Positions 12,701-24,291 of a stretch of 64,000 nucleotides of DNA are shown here, piece by piece (position 1 is the stretch's first letter; every line of letters starts with the position of its first letter). This stretch comes from Prosopocoilus inquinatus (taxonomy: Eukaryota; Arthropoda; Insecta; Coleoptera; Lucanidae). The stretch lies in NCBI GenBank assembly GCA_036172665.1, contig CM069875.1:21917806-21981805 (forward strand), written 5' to 3'. The position numbers and the translations under genes are program-made. The notes under the pieces are model-generated. The model worked only from the letters and a program-made list of their open reading frames with translations, made no database searches and was not told the DNA's origin.

Positions 12701-13520
12701 TGTACTCATGTGATAACAACAAAATTGTTCAAGACAACTGAATCTCTGCGAAACTGTATGATTTCTCCGTGTCATAATTAACTATTATAATTAGATTAAC
12801 ATAAACTAGAATATTTTAGTTTGAAAGAAAATCGAAAACCAAAATTTTAAATTACAAAATGAGAAGTACAGGGAAGGGCCAGTTGGACCACTTGAATCAT
12901 GATTCAGCCATAAACTTGGTTCTATTATCGGCGATGCTTTTGGGCGTTTCGAAAGTGCTATCCCCGCTCTCGTTTGTATCGTGGAAACGAGAATTAATTC
13001 ACAGAGAAGCGCACAGAAAATAAACACTTAAGAACTGTCGCGGTTGTAAACGTCTAGGGTGATAGGGGTACATTTCTCCGCTAGTAGGCATCCCTGCTAT
13101 TATGATGGAAACAATATATCACGATGTTTGACCAACTGACCCTAAAACTGAATTTACTTGCAAAAGTGCTTCAGAATAATCAATCTTGCTTCATCAGTTT
13201 CTAGCTGCTAGTGATGGGCGTTATAGTTCACTTAGATTGATATTTCGTTCTTGAACTTTTCACTTAAATATATAGATTCTTTCGAAATGCAGAAAAAAAA
13301 ATATTTTCCTTATCTTCTACTTTCACTACCTCTTCAGTGTATGAACTAACAGCTCAGAATCGACATCGGGAAACAAGAAGCGATTTGTTTCTTTTTTTGT
13401 AGATTGCAAGTGAGATAATAAACGCAATGTACAACAGATTTACAAGACACGAAGTCGCTTGCTGCCATGATAATTGATAATACAAGAGATACTGGCCTTT
13501 ATTGCTTAAAACATTTAAGA
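9760..13520. other. No gene seen; includes a CpG-rich island at 10860-11180 and a small hairpin
   Basis: No supported coding region. The stretch 10860-11180 is noticeably richer in G+C and CpG (AACGGCCGGCCCGGGG at 10985) than its surroundings. Its 62-codon minus frame (11004-11192) has no family motif. It could be an unannotated first exon, promoter or conserved regulatory element, but nothing seen proves that. Confidence 0.4.
10483..10546. repeat. Short hairpin, 16-bp stem
   Basis: AGACGACTTCACAGAT (10483-10498) pairs with ATCTGTGAAGTGGTCT (10531-10546) at 15 of 16 positions across a 32-base loop. It could be a small MITE remnant or a chance structure. Confidence 0.45.
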
Positions 13521-13521
13521 T

Positions 13522-13746
13522 GGGTTGCATAAAACATTTAAGCCAGAATTTAATGTTAGTCAGTGAAATTGCACGCTGTAAATCATAACGAGTGTCACAT
13601 TCTAACTCGGGTTTAAATTTAAACCAGGATTAAATTTAATTAAGTTAGAATGTGACAGTTATGATGACGTACAAGCGGAAAGCATATTATATCATATGCT
13701 AAGTTAGGCTTAAATTTAATCCTGGCTTAATTCTTTTATGCAACCC
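13522..13746. mobile_element. 225-bp MITE, termini GGGTTGCATAAAA, with an internal palindrome
   Basis: Left end GGGTTGCATAAAACATTT and right end (read inverted) GGGTTGCATAAAAGAATT share a terminal inverted repeat continuing through TAAGCCAG for about 33 bases. Inside, GTCACATTCTAACT (13594-13607) is exactly inverted at 13643-13656, flanked by a further ATCATAAC/GTTATGAT match. The two nested palindromes could form a long cruciform. The left flank repeats AAAACATTTAAG, which also occurs just inside the terminus. No clear target duplication was found, so the superfamily is unknown. Confidence 0.75.
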
Positions 13747-14003
13747 TTAATTGTGACGTTCATTTTAGATCGATCAATGGTGAACTAGGAGAAAAAAGCT
13801 TCCTTACAGCTAACAATTCAAAGAGAATTATACTGTGAAGCGATAGTGAAACTATTCGGTCAGTTAATTTGAACTGAATAGTTCTTTTGAACTCGTCGGT
13901 CACGCTCTACACTTCCGTAGTAGCTGCGCTTTTTCTCACTTCATAAGCACTAGTTGCGGTAGGCAACGATTAAAATATACCGGTAGGCAACGATTAAAAT
14001 ATA

Positions 14004-14936
14004 CTTCGTGTCTGTACTTTTATTATTTGCAAATATTTAAAACTTTAATATATCACCATAAATGGCAACGATTCAACGCATATATTCTTATCAAAAAATT
14101 AATAGTTTTCGAGAAAAATGCAGTGACAGAATTTCACCAAACCGCTTGAGAATTGCTGGCGTAGCTAATGAGTAGATGGTGGCTTAACTCTCGCGACCGA
14201 CGCGAAGATAGGTCAGTATTTAACATGACCTTGTGCATGAAGGTTGTAAATCATCCGGGCAATCAAAACATTTTAAAGGCGTTCACAAATAAATAAATGT
14301 AACTTCACTCCAAGCAATTACAAGTTTAAGTATCTTCAAATCAAAAATTAGTGCAATTCAAGAAGCTGCGAATATCGCATGTGGTTCGTTCTTGCCGAAC
14401 AAATTAAAAGCGAGGTATAAATAAATTGGAATTTCACATTCCATATGTATTTTTAGTAGACCTGTCAAAATTTGACATTTACTTTTCTTCCATGGACCGT
14501 AAGTAATACTTTCATAGCTAGAAACGAGAGTAGCAAAAGTTGATTTGCGTAAAAGGGAGAAGGAAAAACATTTTTAACGCACTCGCCTAATTGGTATATA
14601 AATTTTCGGATTTATTCATCGATAGTTGAAATCGAACAACAAATAAATGTAACATTACTTCGCTCAATGAATTAAAATTTTAAATAAAATAATTAATAAA
14701 CGATATCAGTGATTATTATTACGAAACGCTGCGATGATTATCGGGTGCGGTATCGGTGGGCGTGTTCATACCGAGAGGAAGGCGTCATTGACCTTGTTAA
14801 TTATTTCTTTCTCGCACATTTCAACAGTTCCAAACCTCCGTAATTTTTTCGCTATGATACAGTAGCCACCAAAAAATACCCGTAAAAGGTACTTATACTG
14901 AGGCTTTTTTATTTGCACGAAAAAAAATACATTGTG
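14004..14936. mobile_element. Decayed copy of the 0.9-kb TIR family (called T900 here)
   Basis: This aligns along its length with 40464-41408 in the same orientation: CATAAATGGCAACGATT near the left end, TTTCACCAAACCGCTTGAGA, then GCTATGATACAGTAGCCACC and TTTATTTGCAC near the right end. Both terminal repeats are recognisable but eroded. No transposase motif was found, so it is a non-autonomous DNA element whose mobilising partner is not visible here. Confidence 0.75.
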
Positions 14937-17248
14937 TATAACAATATAATCTATAATTATTTTGTATTAATTCGATAAAATATATGTACATACAATTTTC
15001 ATCCAGTGTCGAAAGTAAATAGTTATTTGTTATACAAGAAGTAATTTTTTTATCGATAAGTGAAAACTCTTTCGTCACTCGTTAATTAACTTTCACGAAT
15101 CGATAATTAAATTTTGCCGTCTTGTGTAACATTCTATTTTTTATTATAGCGAACGTAATTTCGCAGAAAAATAGAGCAATCACGCCTCAAAATTGCGTAT
15201 GATCGTGATCCCAATAACTAGTGAGGATTATTGCTGTGGTTAATACAAAAATTGTTATTTTATCTACCCTTGCTATTAAAATTTCGTTTTATCGATTGTT
15301 TTGAGTTGGATAAAGGACACTTTAAAGCTTGCTACAGAAAAAAAATATTTACGTATTGTAAAAACAACTAAAACCCTTATGAAGTCAGAGAAAAATTAAG
15401 TTATATTACAATTCTCGAAGGCCGGACTTGTTTACGAAAATGAATATTTGTATTTTTCTCGTGGAAAAATTATTTTCTCCTGTTCCAGACATTTTGGCGT
15501 TATACCTACATCTAAACAACTCCGTTGTCAACGTCGCATCGACATTTATGTATTTTGTGAACTTCACGTCAATTTCATATTTGTTTAAGGTTTCCGTTGT
15601 CGGCATACACAATTAATCCACTAACGAGGTAATTGTGCAAAGTCAGCAAAACAGTTTAAAACGCTGACTCGAAATTATTGATCAATTTTGTTGTTGTTAC
15701 CAATATCTAAACCAAAGCTGTAATTAAATTGTATGCGGTCGCAGAAAAATATGAAACAATATTGAAAAAGATATTTTTTATGTTATTTTTAGAATCTCCA
15801 GCGGAGATTGGTAAATACATATTGCGACAAAAAAGATTTCACCGGCGGAAAATTAAAAACCTCAATGTCTGCTCGGGTATTTAACAACAACAAAAGAGGG
15901 AAAAAAGCGTATTTCAAGTCGCTCGCGTTTTAATCTAAATTTCTTTTTCCCTCGTTTTATATAAATATTCGGTAATTAATTCGGAAATTGCTTGTCTAAT
16001 CAAAAATAACTGATGGGAGCTCAGAGCGTAACAATTGAAATTTCAATTGAGTTACGAACCTCGTTCTTTCAATGGATTTCTAACGAACCGAATAGAGATT
16101 ATGTAAAGAGGTAAAATAGGAAAAGAAGGACGGGATATTGAAGCCGGGCGTGTTTATCCGGGGCGCTTTGGACGTGTTCACCTCGGCTCTTAAAACTTAT
16201 TCAAATTGACAAATATGGAAAAACATTTATTCGTGGAATTCAAATGAGTCGGAGAAAAAAGTTCTCGATCTAAAACTGGAACACAATAGGAACCAATTTT
16301 TCTTCTCTGGAGCAAATTCAATTTCGTTTGGTGGCGGTCGGGCACGTGAAAGAGACCGAGGATGTCGACGGTATCGGTTCGATTTTATCGTCGACATCGG
16401 CTTGTTCTGTGTGCTACGTACGCCATTGAGAGAGGAATAAATATTCTTTTGAATAGAGCAAGAATGCGAATTGTAAAAAACGGATGGGGCGTTTGCATTG
16501 TATTTGGGTATAAAAATTTAATGCGGCGTATGAGCCGAGAGCGAACTTATCTGTTTCTGATGTTTTTACAATCACATATATTCTGCTTTTTTATCTTTCT
16601 ACGGTTCTCCTTCATAAACACGATTCTGCTTTTGCCATTTTTTATACATTAGTCGCCGAAAATTTAAGAGAGCATCGTATTTTACAGGATTAAATTTAAA
16701 AAAACCCTAAAATTGAAAATTATCCGACGAAAATAGTGTAGAAAGGAAATGTTAACTACGGTTTAATAGTCATTTACTATAACTATATTTGATCTTTTAT
16801 TCTTTACACCATGTACGAGGGCGGTTCCATAAATAATTAGCCTAAAGGGAATAAATGTAAGTCCCACTTTGGATGTCTCCTCGGTCTTTAGCATACAGAT
16901 TTCCATGTGAAGTGTAGGGGTAGGAAAATAAATAAAAATATATTTTTGTATATTAAAAGCATATTTAAGCAATATAAATATTATTATCATGGATAATATA
17001 AATAACATGCCGAATGTTATTTATCAGACCACTGTATATTTGTTTTCGAGCGAAAATATGTTTCCAACATTATAGTTCTTTGTGGCTATAGGGATTTATG
17101 TGTTAAAAATTTGACATCATGTTAATTTATAATTCTAGAAAAATTTTAAGTATGTATTTGACTTTAATAAATGAAGAGTTACGAATTACGCTGTACTGTT
17201 TTTAATAAAATTTGTCATAGTTTTTTCCAACAATTATTAATTTACAAA
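14937..17248. other. No gene seen
   Basis: Short overlapping frames on both strands (for example 15406-15616 and 16362-16652) have no family motif. An 18-bp perfect palindrome, CAATTGAAATTTCAATTG, lies at 16032-16049. A mildly CpG-rich patch lies at about 16130-16190. Confidence 0.45.
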
Positions 17249-17252
17249 ATAT

Positions 17253-17595
17253 TGTGGCGAGCCGCTCAGTGCTGCGTCACGCTGAGGGCGTCAGGAGGTC
17301 GGTTCGCTGTTGTGCGTCATCGGCCATCACGCCACCGGGGCCTACACCGGGGTCACATCGAACAGACTGGAATCTTCCCGCATAGAGAGTTCCAGACGGC
17401 GGCGAATGATATAAAATCGCCCCGGGTTGACTCACCAGGCAGTCGAATTCTAACAGCGAACGTCGAAGTTAGATTTTAGTGTGAAAATAAATTGTAACAA
17501 ATAAATTAGTTTTTAAGCTTTATTAAATTACGGTTAAGTTTTTATCGAGTGTTTTATTCGTTTAAATAAATAAACATAAACCCTGAAACGTAACA
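17253..17595 (+). mobile_element. Solo LTR, Ty3/gypsy type, 343 bp, ATAT duplication
   Basis: The unit begins TGTGGCGAGCC and ends GAAACGTAACA, giving the TG...CA termini of an LTR. It is flanked on both sides by ATAT (17249-17252 and 17596-17599), a 4-bp target duplication typical of Ty3/gypsy integration. Inside is a TATA box (TATAAAA, 17410-17416) followed by AATAAA at 17486-17491 and again downstream, in the order expected for U3-R-U5 on the plus strand. No gag, pol or primer-binding site follows, so the internal region was lost by LTR-LTR recombination. The 102-codon frame at 17171-17479 crosses the left edge and is not a gene. Confidence 0.85.
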
Positions 17596-17865
17596 ATATT
17601 ATAATTAATTACACCTAATATTCCCACACAAGCATTGTTGTTTAATAGTGGTTCATAATGGAAAACTACAATTTCAATGTTCCGGTTTAATAGCGTTCAC
17701 CACCTTCTTCATCGGAAAGCAAATAATCTTCGTCATTCGAATCACCGCGAAGATAAGGTGGCATTAACAACTTTTCGATAGCTTTTGCCACTGATCTTAG
17801 TAGAATTGTTATACCATATTCAGCTTCGTCTTTCATGAATTTCAGCACATTAGTTGTGATTTCAC

Positions 17866-18987
17866 CAGTGGCGGCTTTTCAGGGTAGTCAAGGTAGGCGT
17901 CGCCTACCCTAACATTTTATGAAGAAATAAATATTATATTTAATATTAATTACAAATAACCGATTGTTTATTTTTATGTTGATATTTTTCTCAAAAAGGT
18001 AATAGTGGTCCATTTCTGAACGGATCCTCTGTTGCGTATGATGTGGTTGGTCGGTAAAATAAACGAAATAATTTTTCGCCTTAAATTCTCATGAAAGTAT
18101 CACGCGATTAATACGTTTATCTCTTTCTGTCCTACTACTAGACTGACGTAGTAAAATGAATAAGTACGATATCAGGCGACTGATCGTGTCTCCTCGGGCT
18201 ATTCGGAAATATTCGTTCAAGAAACGTTCCCCACTGGATGTTTTTAAATTTCGTGTTTATAATAGCAGTTTGGTCATTCCATAATTTACGTACGTTTGAA
18301 TCAATAAATATTGTAAGTATTATTATAATTTATCCTTATCGTCATGGATGTATGAAATTAAAGGTACTTTAATAGAAATGTCATTGTCACGAAATAATAG
18401 CTTCAGATAGAACACTTCCAAAATTAATATTTTAATGCCGATAAAAGAGTTCAATTATTTCATCGTTCGTTAAAGACTACTTGGTATCAAAATCATAAAT
18501 AGTTGTGTGGAAACGATTTTAAAAAGGGACTTTTTTGTTGGCCGTCTTTTTTTTCTTTTATCAAATGTCAGGCAAAGTGCTTGGATAACGATGAAGTTAA
18601 GAAAAAAATAGAATTCCTTATCATGATTAATAGACGTAAGAGTAACTTTGGCAAGACAAACACTCTCATATCGAGATGGAGATGAAAGTAAGTCTAATTG
18701 GTGCTGTCAATTTTGTTAAAAGGAAGTAATTTATAAAACTTAAGTATGTACAGTCGCGAGCAGTAAATTTTGGTCGTCAATATCAATCAAAACAATTTAC
18801 CAATATTGGATTGAAATTGAAAATAAGTAGATTTTTATCCTTCTCAGTATTGAAAATTAAGTCATCAGTCTCTTTATTTTTACTAGAATACAAGTCAGGC
18901 GCCAATCTTTATTCCTCGCGACTGTACATTTAATTATTTCTTTTTCACTATGTCGCCTACCCTGGATCATTAACCACGAGCCGCCTG
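17866..18987 (+). mobile_element. hAT-type DNA transposon, 1.1 kb, 8-bp duplication GATTTCAC
   Basis: The left end CAGTGGCGGCTTTTCAGGG and the right end (inverted) CAGGCGGCTCGTGG form short imperfect terminal inverted repeats starting CAG, followed by a shared AGGGTAGGCG block. GATTTCAC occurs immediately before (17858-17865) and after (18988-18995) the element, an exact 8-bp target duplication diagnostic of hAT elements. The body is too short for a full transposase. A 60-codon frame at 18503-18685 contains KKGLFCWPSFF, resembling the FCxPC core of a TTF-type zinc finger found at the N-terminus of one hAT transposase group, with the second Cys changed to Ser. It is an internally deleted, non-autonomous copy. 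Confidence 0.85.
18503..18685 (+). pseudogene. Possible TTF-type zinc-finger relic of a hAT transposase
   Basis: The 60-codon open stretch lies inside the hAT element at 17866-18987. Its KKGLFCWPSFFSF segment followed by Lys-rich sequence resembles the zinc-binding start of some hAT transposases, which bind the element termini in the nucleus. No RNase H-like catalytic core follows and the frame ends quickly, so it cannot be functional. Identification rests on one short motif in a plausible context. Confidence 0.35.
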
Positions 18988-19254
18988 GATTTCACGTGCT
19001 TGGCTGAGAATTATTTTTTCCTGTTTGCGCATCGTTTTCTTTTTGTCCATGATAATATATTGTTGCCATTAAATAAACAGTACCAGATTCACAACTGCAA
19101 ATTTCAGAAACTAATATTTATTTCCAGAATTGTGAGGATATAATTGAAAGTAATTTCTCACCTGTAACAAGTAGGAATAAACAATTTGCTCTGAGGAGAA
19201 CACTAATTTGAAAACAAGACAATTAAAACCATAACAAAGGATACTTAACACTGA

Positions 19255-19371
19255 TAGCGTTTTTCGCTGGCTGCACCAGCGTGCACTGAGTGTATGTCGT
19301 TTTATTACATAAAGCTGAACCGAGTTGGAGAAACACTCAGTGCGCACTGGTGCAGCCAGCGAAAAACGCTA
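19255..19371. repeat. Hairpin, 39-bp arms (37/39), 39-base loop
   Basis: TAGCGTTTTTCGCTGGCTGC starts the left arm (19255-19293) and its inverse ends the right arm (19333-19371). The only two differences are transitions inside GTGCACG/GTGCGCA. The arms are GC-richer than the flanks. It could be a miniature foldback transposon or a hairpin RNA source; no target duplication was resolved. Confidence 0.8.
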
Positions 19372-20086
19372 TAAGAAATGTGCAAGAAACCTAACCACTA
19401 ACGCTAAAACTGGGGGTATCAACTGTCACTGCGTATGCCACGCTCCTGTACTCCGAACTCACCTAAATTTTAAAAGTAGACTCGTAGGACGAAAACTCGT
19501 CTCTGCGCATTATGTACTTCTTATAGTAAAAGGAGTCAGGCGAAGTGCTTATGTCATTGTGCAGGCAACCCGTTAAAAATCCTCGACTATTTCATACAAT
19601 GCCGTTCGTTTCTCAAATTTAAACCGTTGGACAATACACAATTATCATTAATCATTAATTTGATTAGCAAAATAAGCCTTCTGTAATATTATGCTTGTCT
19701 CGCAACTCCCACAAAATAAATAAACACCCACAAATTTTTATGATAGAGACAAATTCGGAACTGTCGCTGTGATGTTTTGAGATTGATTGGTAAATATAAA
19801 AAAAGGACTTAAAGTCCGATATTAAAGCCTGCGTCATCTATATCGGAATGAGCTGGAATGAGCGCCCGCCAGCATAAACGATCTGCTCATGAACCTGAAC
19901 AAAAGAGAAAGATCGTATTGCTCAGCTTCGCGTACTCTTCGCGTTTAATGGCATTCATGAGTGAACTGTGAGCAGATTCATTGGTACATGTGTGCACATG
20001 AGTGAGCATTTCCGAACCCTGGTTTACAGCAAAGGTGACGGCATTTTATGATTAAAAAAAAACATTCTAAGAAGAAGTGATCACAT

Positions 20087-20444
20087 TATTACGCCGTGAG
20101 CTCGGGTGGTCAGACAACATGCCTCTGTCCGATTAATCTTAGGAGAGGCCTAGAATTCACTGGCAGGTACCCGAATAATGCTGGAAGTTTCGATGCGTTT
20201 TCTGGAGTATGTAGGCTTGCCTATATAATAGGAAGATTGTCGAGCGAGGGGAGTTCTTATCTAGTAAGCGAAGAAGGCGAAGTATCATGAAGTGGCGACG
20301 TAATAGAAGTGCGATTTGTTATTTATTTATAACTTAGTGTTATAGAGTATTTTTAGTGTATTCTGTTTATTAAAACGGTTGCGTTTTAATAAAGTGCTTA
20401 AGAATAGTCGACGACTATTATTTGCGAACCCCGAAATCGTAACA
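20087..20444 (+). mobile_element. Solo LTR, Ty3/gypsy type, 358 bp, ACAT duplication
   Basis: It begins TATTACGCCGTGAGC (first dinucleotide apparently mutated from TG) and ends CCCCGAAATCGTAACA. ACAT flanks it at 20083-20086 and 20445-20448. A TATA-like TATATAATA lies at 20222, and AATAAA at 20388-20393 sits inside a perfect 12-bp hairpin (TTTATTAAAACG / CGTTTTAATAAA, loop GTTG) likely at the R region. The 3' end resembles that of the 17.25-kb LTR, suggesting related lineages. No internal genes remain. Confidence 0.8.
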
Positions 20445-20584
20445 ACATGTTACAAAAAAAGCAAAAAATATCAACTATTTTTCAATTGTAATACACTTTT
20501 CACATCTGTAAATTAACATTTCTACCCGTCAGTGAAAATATGATTTTAACACCTGTGTCGATTTTGACACCTTCGACTTCGAAC

Positions 20585-20880
20585 CTACAGCGCTATTCTA
20601 TAGATTTCCATTTGCTCTTTGGTTCATAATAAAGCAAGTCTCATCTCCTGTAACAATTGAACTGATTATTGATTTTGCCACTGCAGATCTCTAAAAGATG
20701 CCTATGGCACCACACACGTGTCTTTTTTGAATAGCAGATAGAAGTTTCGAAACCCATCATGCGCTCACTTTTTTCTTCCAAGGCAAAATTTTTAACCCAG
20801 TTCTTTACTGTGGCATACCAAAGAATAGAATCACTTTACATTTGTTTGAGACGTTTCTTAAATTCAACCGGCGTTTAACC
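20585..20880 (-). pseudogene. Mariner-family transposase relic
   Basis: On the minus strand, 20872-20761 reads VEFKKRLKQM, then after a stop TVKNWVKNFALEEKSER, matching the helix-turn-helix region (TVxxWxxxF) of mariner transposases. Farther on, 20653-20591 gives TGDET and, after a frameshift, YEPKSKWKSIE, matching the GDE(T/K)W segment that carries the first catalytic Asp and the following YxPxSKxxSxEW stretch. The region between is deleted and shifted, and the second and third catalytic Asp are absent. It is a dead fragment of a different copy from the one at 25.4-26.9 kb. Confidence 0.6.
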
Positions 20881-20904
20881 TTCTGTTCGGACCCTTTGTT
20901 TATC

Positions 20905-22240
20905 TTGTTTAAGTCTTGAAGTATTTTATTTTAGATTACTTAGATTTTTAATATTCATGTCAAACGATTCCTACAGTGTACAGGCTTTATCCTTAACAGT
21001 ACCGTTAGGTCCCATACTTTCCTTTTAGCCTCTGGAGGAATTTATGGCTGAACCGACCGAGGGATTTGGGGCAACGGTAAAAAGACGGAACGACAGGAGA
21101 AGTAATCAATCGTTCTTTGAAGAGTACAGTCGCGTATCTTTATGTTAACAATTGTCAGTCTGTAATTTAAAGTAATATTCGAAATTAAATATATTCTTAA
21201 GAGAGGAGGTGATTTTATTCGTCAACACACCAGCTAATAATCACTAGTTAATAATCACCATCACATACGAATCCACAAAAACAACTCAACAATAATAGGA
21301 TTGTCCCGCTCCGCCGAGGCAATTAAGCAATAAACACCTTCTTTAAACAAACCTGCTTGGTCCGTTTTAATGAACTTTACAGTGACATGAAAAACTTAAT
21401 ATTTCTTTAAATATTTCTGAATTCTAAATTTCTAAAATCCCGTTGGTTTAATTATGTTTATTTTTCATTTTGAAACTGCAAAATCTGGAAATATATATAT
21501 ATATATATATAAACATATTTAGTATTAAACACAAATTAATGAATTTGTCTGTTTTACTTGTTAGAGTCTGCAACTAGTTTGGTACTTTGCAGTTAGTAGT
21601 AACTTGAATGAATTTTGGTATGCAAATATAGATAAAACTGATGTAGGTACTTAATAATGAAATCTTTACTAAACAATCAAACATTTTGTAATAATAATAT
21701 TTTTTTATCAATAGTACTAATCAAAGTAGTAGTAAAAATAAATCAGCGGAACCGATCTTCAAAACAATGCTTAAAAGAAACCAAATTTTCACGTTCTTGA
21801 ATGTTTGACGCTTTGATACCGTCTTCAAAATCCTAGTAGTCACTTTTAGTCAAATAACATTCTTAATTATACTTAACGTTAAATGAGACTATTCAAGGTT
21901 TATCAGAATTTGCAACGATTCATTCTGACCGTACGTTTCACTCATTTTTTAAGTTAAGGCACCATGCTTGCGTAAAATATTCATCATTACCAAGGAAAAG
22001 AATTTGGGCCACTTGTCTCGCAAGCGATACGAAAAGTTAGTACTCGTGCTCGCCCACAATAATTTCTCCGAAGTGCAAACGCTCGCATTGCATTCTTTCA
22101 CTTCCCACTCAATAACAATTCGAACATCGGAGTCCCGGAAAGGTGGCAGGAATAAATAATACATTCAACATAAAAAGTGTCCAACACTAAGTGGCCTGAA
22201 TTCTTTTCCCTGATTATTACTCGTATTAATAACAATTTAT
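20905..22240. other. No gene seen; (AT)n microsatellite at 21490-21511
   Basis: No supported coding region. The stretch 21040-21370 has compositional features of a decayed retroelement (purine-rich tract, then GAGGTGATTTTATTCGTCAACA), but no terminal pair or duplication could be found. The complementary frames at 21949-22164 are uninformative. Confidence 0.35.
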
Positions 22241-22245
22241 CTAAT

Positions 22246-22455
22246 GCCCGGTTTCTGAAACGATACACATTGTACATAATCTTTATGTAGATATAAACTC
22301 AAGATAAACTCACCATAACTTCTAAAAACCGTTTCTCAAAATTTTATCTGTAGGTAAAGGGTATATGCAGCAACGTAAACAATTTACTTTTTATAAAGTA
22401 ATCTGTCAAGAAAGGTTTATATTTACCTAAATTTATTTATCGTTTCAGAAAGTGC
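22246..22455. mobile_element. 210-bp MITE with TTTCTGAAACGATA termini
   Basis: GCCCGGTTTCTGAAACGATA at the left is matched inverted by TATCGTTTCAGAAAGTGC at the right. The next 15-20 bases inward (AAACTCAAGATAAAC versus GTTTATATTTACC) show weaker inverted similarity. A half-site with the same terminus (GTTTCAGAAACCGGGC) occurs near 9319-9334, suggesting a dispersed family. No coding content. Confidence 0.65.
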
Positions 22456-23534
22456 ATAAGTAAACTAAATTAATACAACGGCATGATTTCTGTACTAAAT
22501 GGCCGATTATTCGGAACTTGTCAGGTATTCCGTTTGAGCCTATCTCTATTTTTCACTTGGTAACAATACACGATAATTAACATTATGTCAAAAGGACCCA
22601 ATATAAAAATTTAACTACATTAATCTTATGTAATCTCTACTGGTATCAGTTAAATTTATGAAAATGATATGTAAATTTTTAATCTATTCTTTTTATTGCG
22701 TTTGGTCTTTGAGCAAAGCTTAAATTTCAGTACTTTTTGCGAAACTAATAGTGCTTAAATTACAAATGCGTGTAATTTTCTTAGATCTTCAGTCTTGCAT
22801 GTGCGTTAATATTACGACACTAATTCCCTTACGAATTTTGCTGTCCCATTAATTTTACATAATCTTCCCCCTTCCGTGCCATTCATTTAGGATTTCACGT
22901 CGCATCCATCGACTTTGCCGATCTTATTAAATATCTTGTCGTTGAACATTCTTGATTAGATATGAATTATAGATGTTGCAAATAAAGCACAATATTTGCA
23001 AAAACGAAGTAAAGTCGTACGATACAGTTTTATTTATAATTTGTAAATATTTTAATCTTCTTAATCCTAAGAAACGATTTTACTAGGACTGTTGAAGCAG
23101 TAAGTTTGCTCAGAGTACTATAACAATCAGTTATTTTAATTCATTGAACAGAATCCTATAAATTTCTTTAAAATTTTTCAATACATGAATATAGAACCTG
23201 TGAGAAGGAACAACAATTTCCTCTCAGAATCAAAGACTCGGGCATTCAAAATAATTGTTAGTCGCCACAAAAATAACACGTACTTAAAACGTATATTCAA
23301 ACAATATTCAAAACTATGTCTAACAGTCTTAATCACTATATCTCGGAAGCCTGAGTCGGAAACCTGATTCGAGTAAACTACACGTATGTACGTATGAAAC
23401 ATCAAACCTCGCGACTGAAGCCATCAAACCTAACCGACGTTATTACAAATTTAAACTTCACTAAATGTGAATCGATGTTATACAGCGTATTTAGAAATTG
23501 CTAATACAAAAAAAAAATAGTAGTTGGTGTTGGT

Positions 23535-23780
23535 GAGTTGAAGTCATCGGCAAAAAAAAATTAATAAAGATCCTTTAGTTTTCCAGAAAAAATTACTAAA
23601 AATTTGGCCAAAATTGTTGGGTGCGTCACTGAGTTTAGGTAACAAGCTGTTACAACAGTCACAACTCGGTACATTATTGTTACCGAAATCAATGCCGTAT
23701 ACACAAATAATGAGTTGACGGACATGTGTTATTTTGTAGAGAAAACAAATGGGTTTCTTAGATTTCTTAGGACTTCCAGC
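23535..23780. repeat. Second copy of the 0.3-kb CAGGTGTC element
   Basis: About 245 bases align with 53125-53385: AAGTCATCGGCAAAAAA, then ACAGTCACAACTCGGTACAT, then AATGGGTTTCTTAGATTTC. The other copy has recognisable termini and TA flanks, whereas here both ends are eroded. Confidence 0.75.
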
Positions 23781-23911
23781 TCCTCCGAACTGATCTAACG
23801 TGTTTCAATAGCAGTGCGGGTAACGTACTTTAACTTATCTTTCTTACCTTCCCCCGTCCCCTCACGCACCTGTATCTATGAATACATATATATTAGGCTT
23901 ATATGACTATG

Positions 23912-24263
23912 CAGCGTTCCCATTAAAATCTCGGAAATATAGTTCAGATCAGTTCAGATCAGTTCAGATCATCTCAGGTACTTGAAATTCGTAATTGGAA
24001 AGCGACTTATGACTTCACATATAAAACGCTTATATGACTTAGGCCCGATTTCTTCACCTACGGATAAATTTATCTGCCAGGTAGTATCCTTGGAAACTAT
24101 TATCGATACAATGGTTTCCAATGATAATACTTGGCAGATAAATTTATCAGGAGGTGAAGAAATCGGGCATTATACAGCGTTGCTATTAACATCTCGGAAG
24201 TATAGTTCGGATCCAGATCAGTACAGACCATCTCAGGTACTTGAAGTTCGTAATTGGAAAGCG
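23912..24263. repeat. Local direct duplication (about 90 bp, offset 263) with a MITE inside
   Basis: CAGCGTTCCCATTAAAATCT to AATTGGAAAGCG (23912-24004) recurs diverged at 24175-24263, sharing CTCGGAA, TATAGTTC and CATCTCAGGTACTTGAA. The first copy holds three perfect AGTTCAGATC decamers (23941-23970); the second has a scrambled version. The MITE at 24042-24169 sits between the copies, so a tandem duplication was probably followed by its insertion. Confidence 0.8.
24042..24169. mobile_element. 128-bp palindromic MITE with TTA duplication, best copy
   Basis: It begins GGCCCGATTTCTTCACC and ends GGTGAAGAAATCGGGCA, followed inward by matching TAAATTTATCTGCCAGGTA and its inverse. TTA flanks both sides (24039-24041, 24170-24172). 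It is the least diverged of the three members here (others at 9630 and 31358). Features fit PIF/Harbinger-type MITEs. Confidence 0.85.
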
Positions 24264-24291
24264 GCTATTATTTACCAATTATTTACTTTAC

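Noticed and set aside
16032..16049. CAATTGAAATTTCAATTG as an operator-like site
   Set aside because: An 18-bp AT-rich palindrome is expected by chance in DNA of this length and has no context.
21040..21370. Copia-like LTR ending in GTCAACA
   Set aside because: No left end or 5-bp target duplication could be found.
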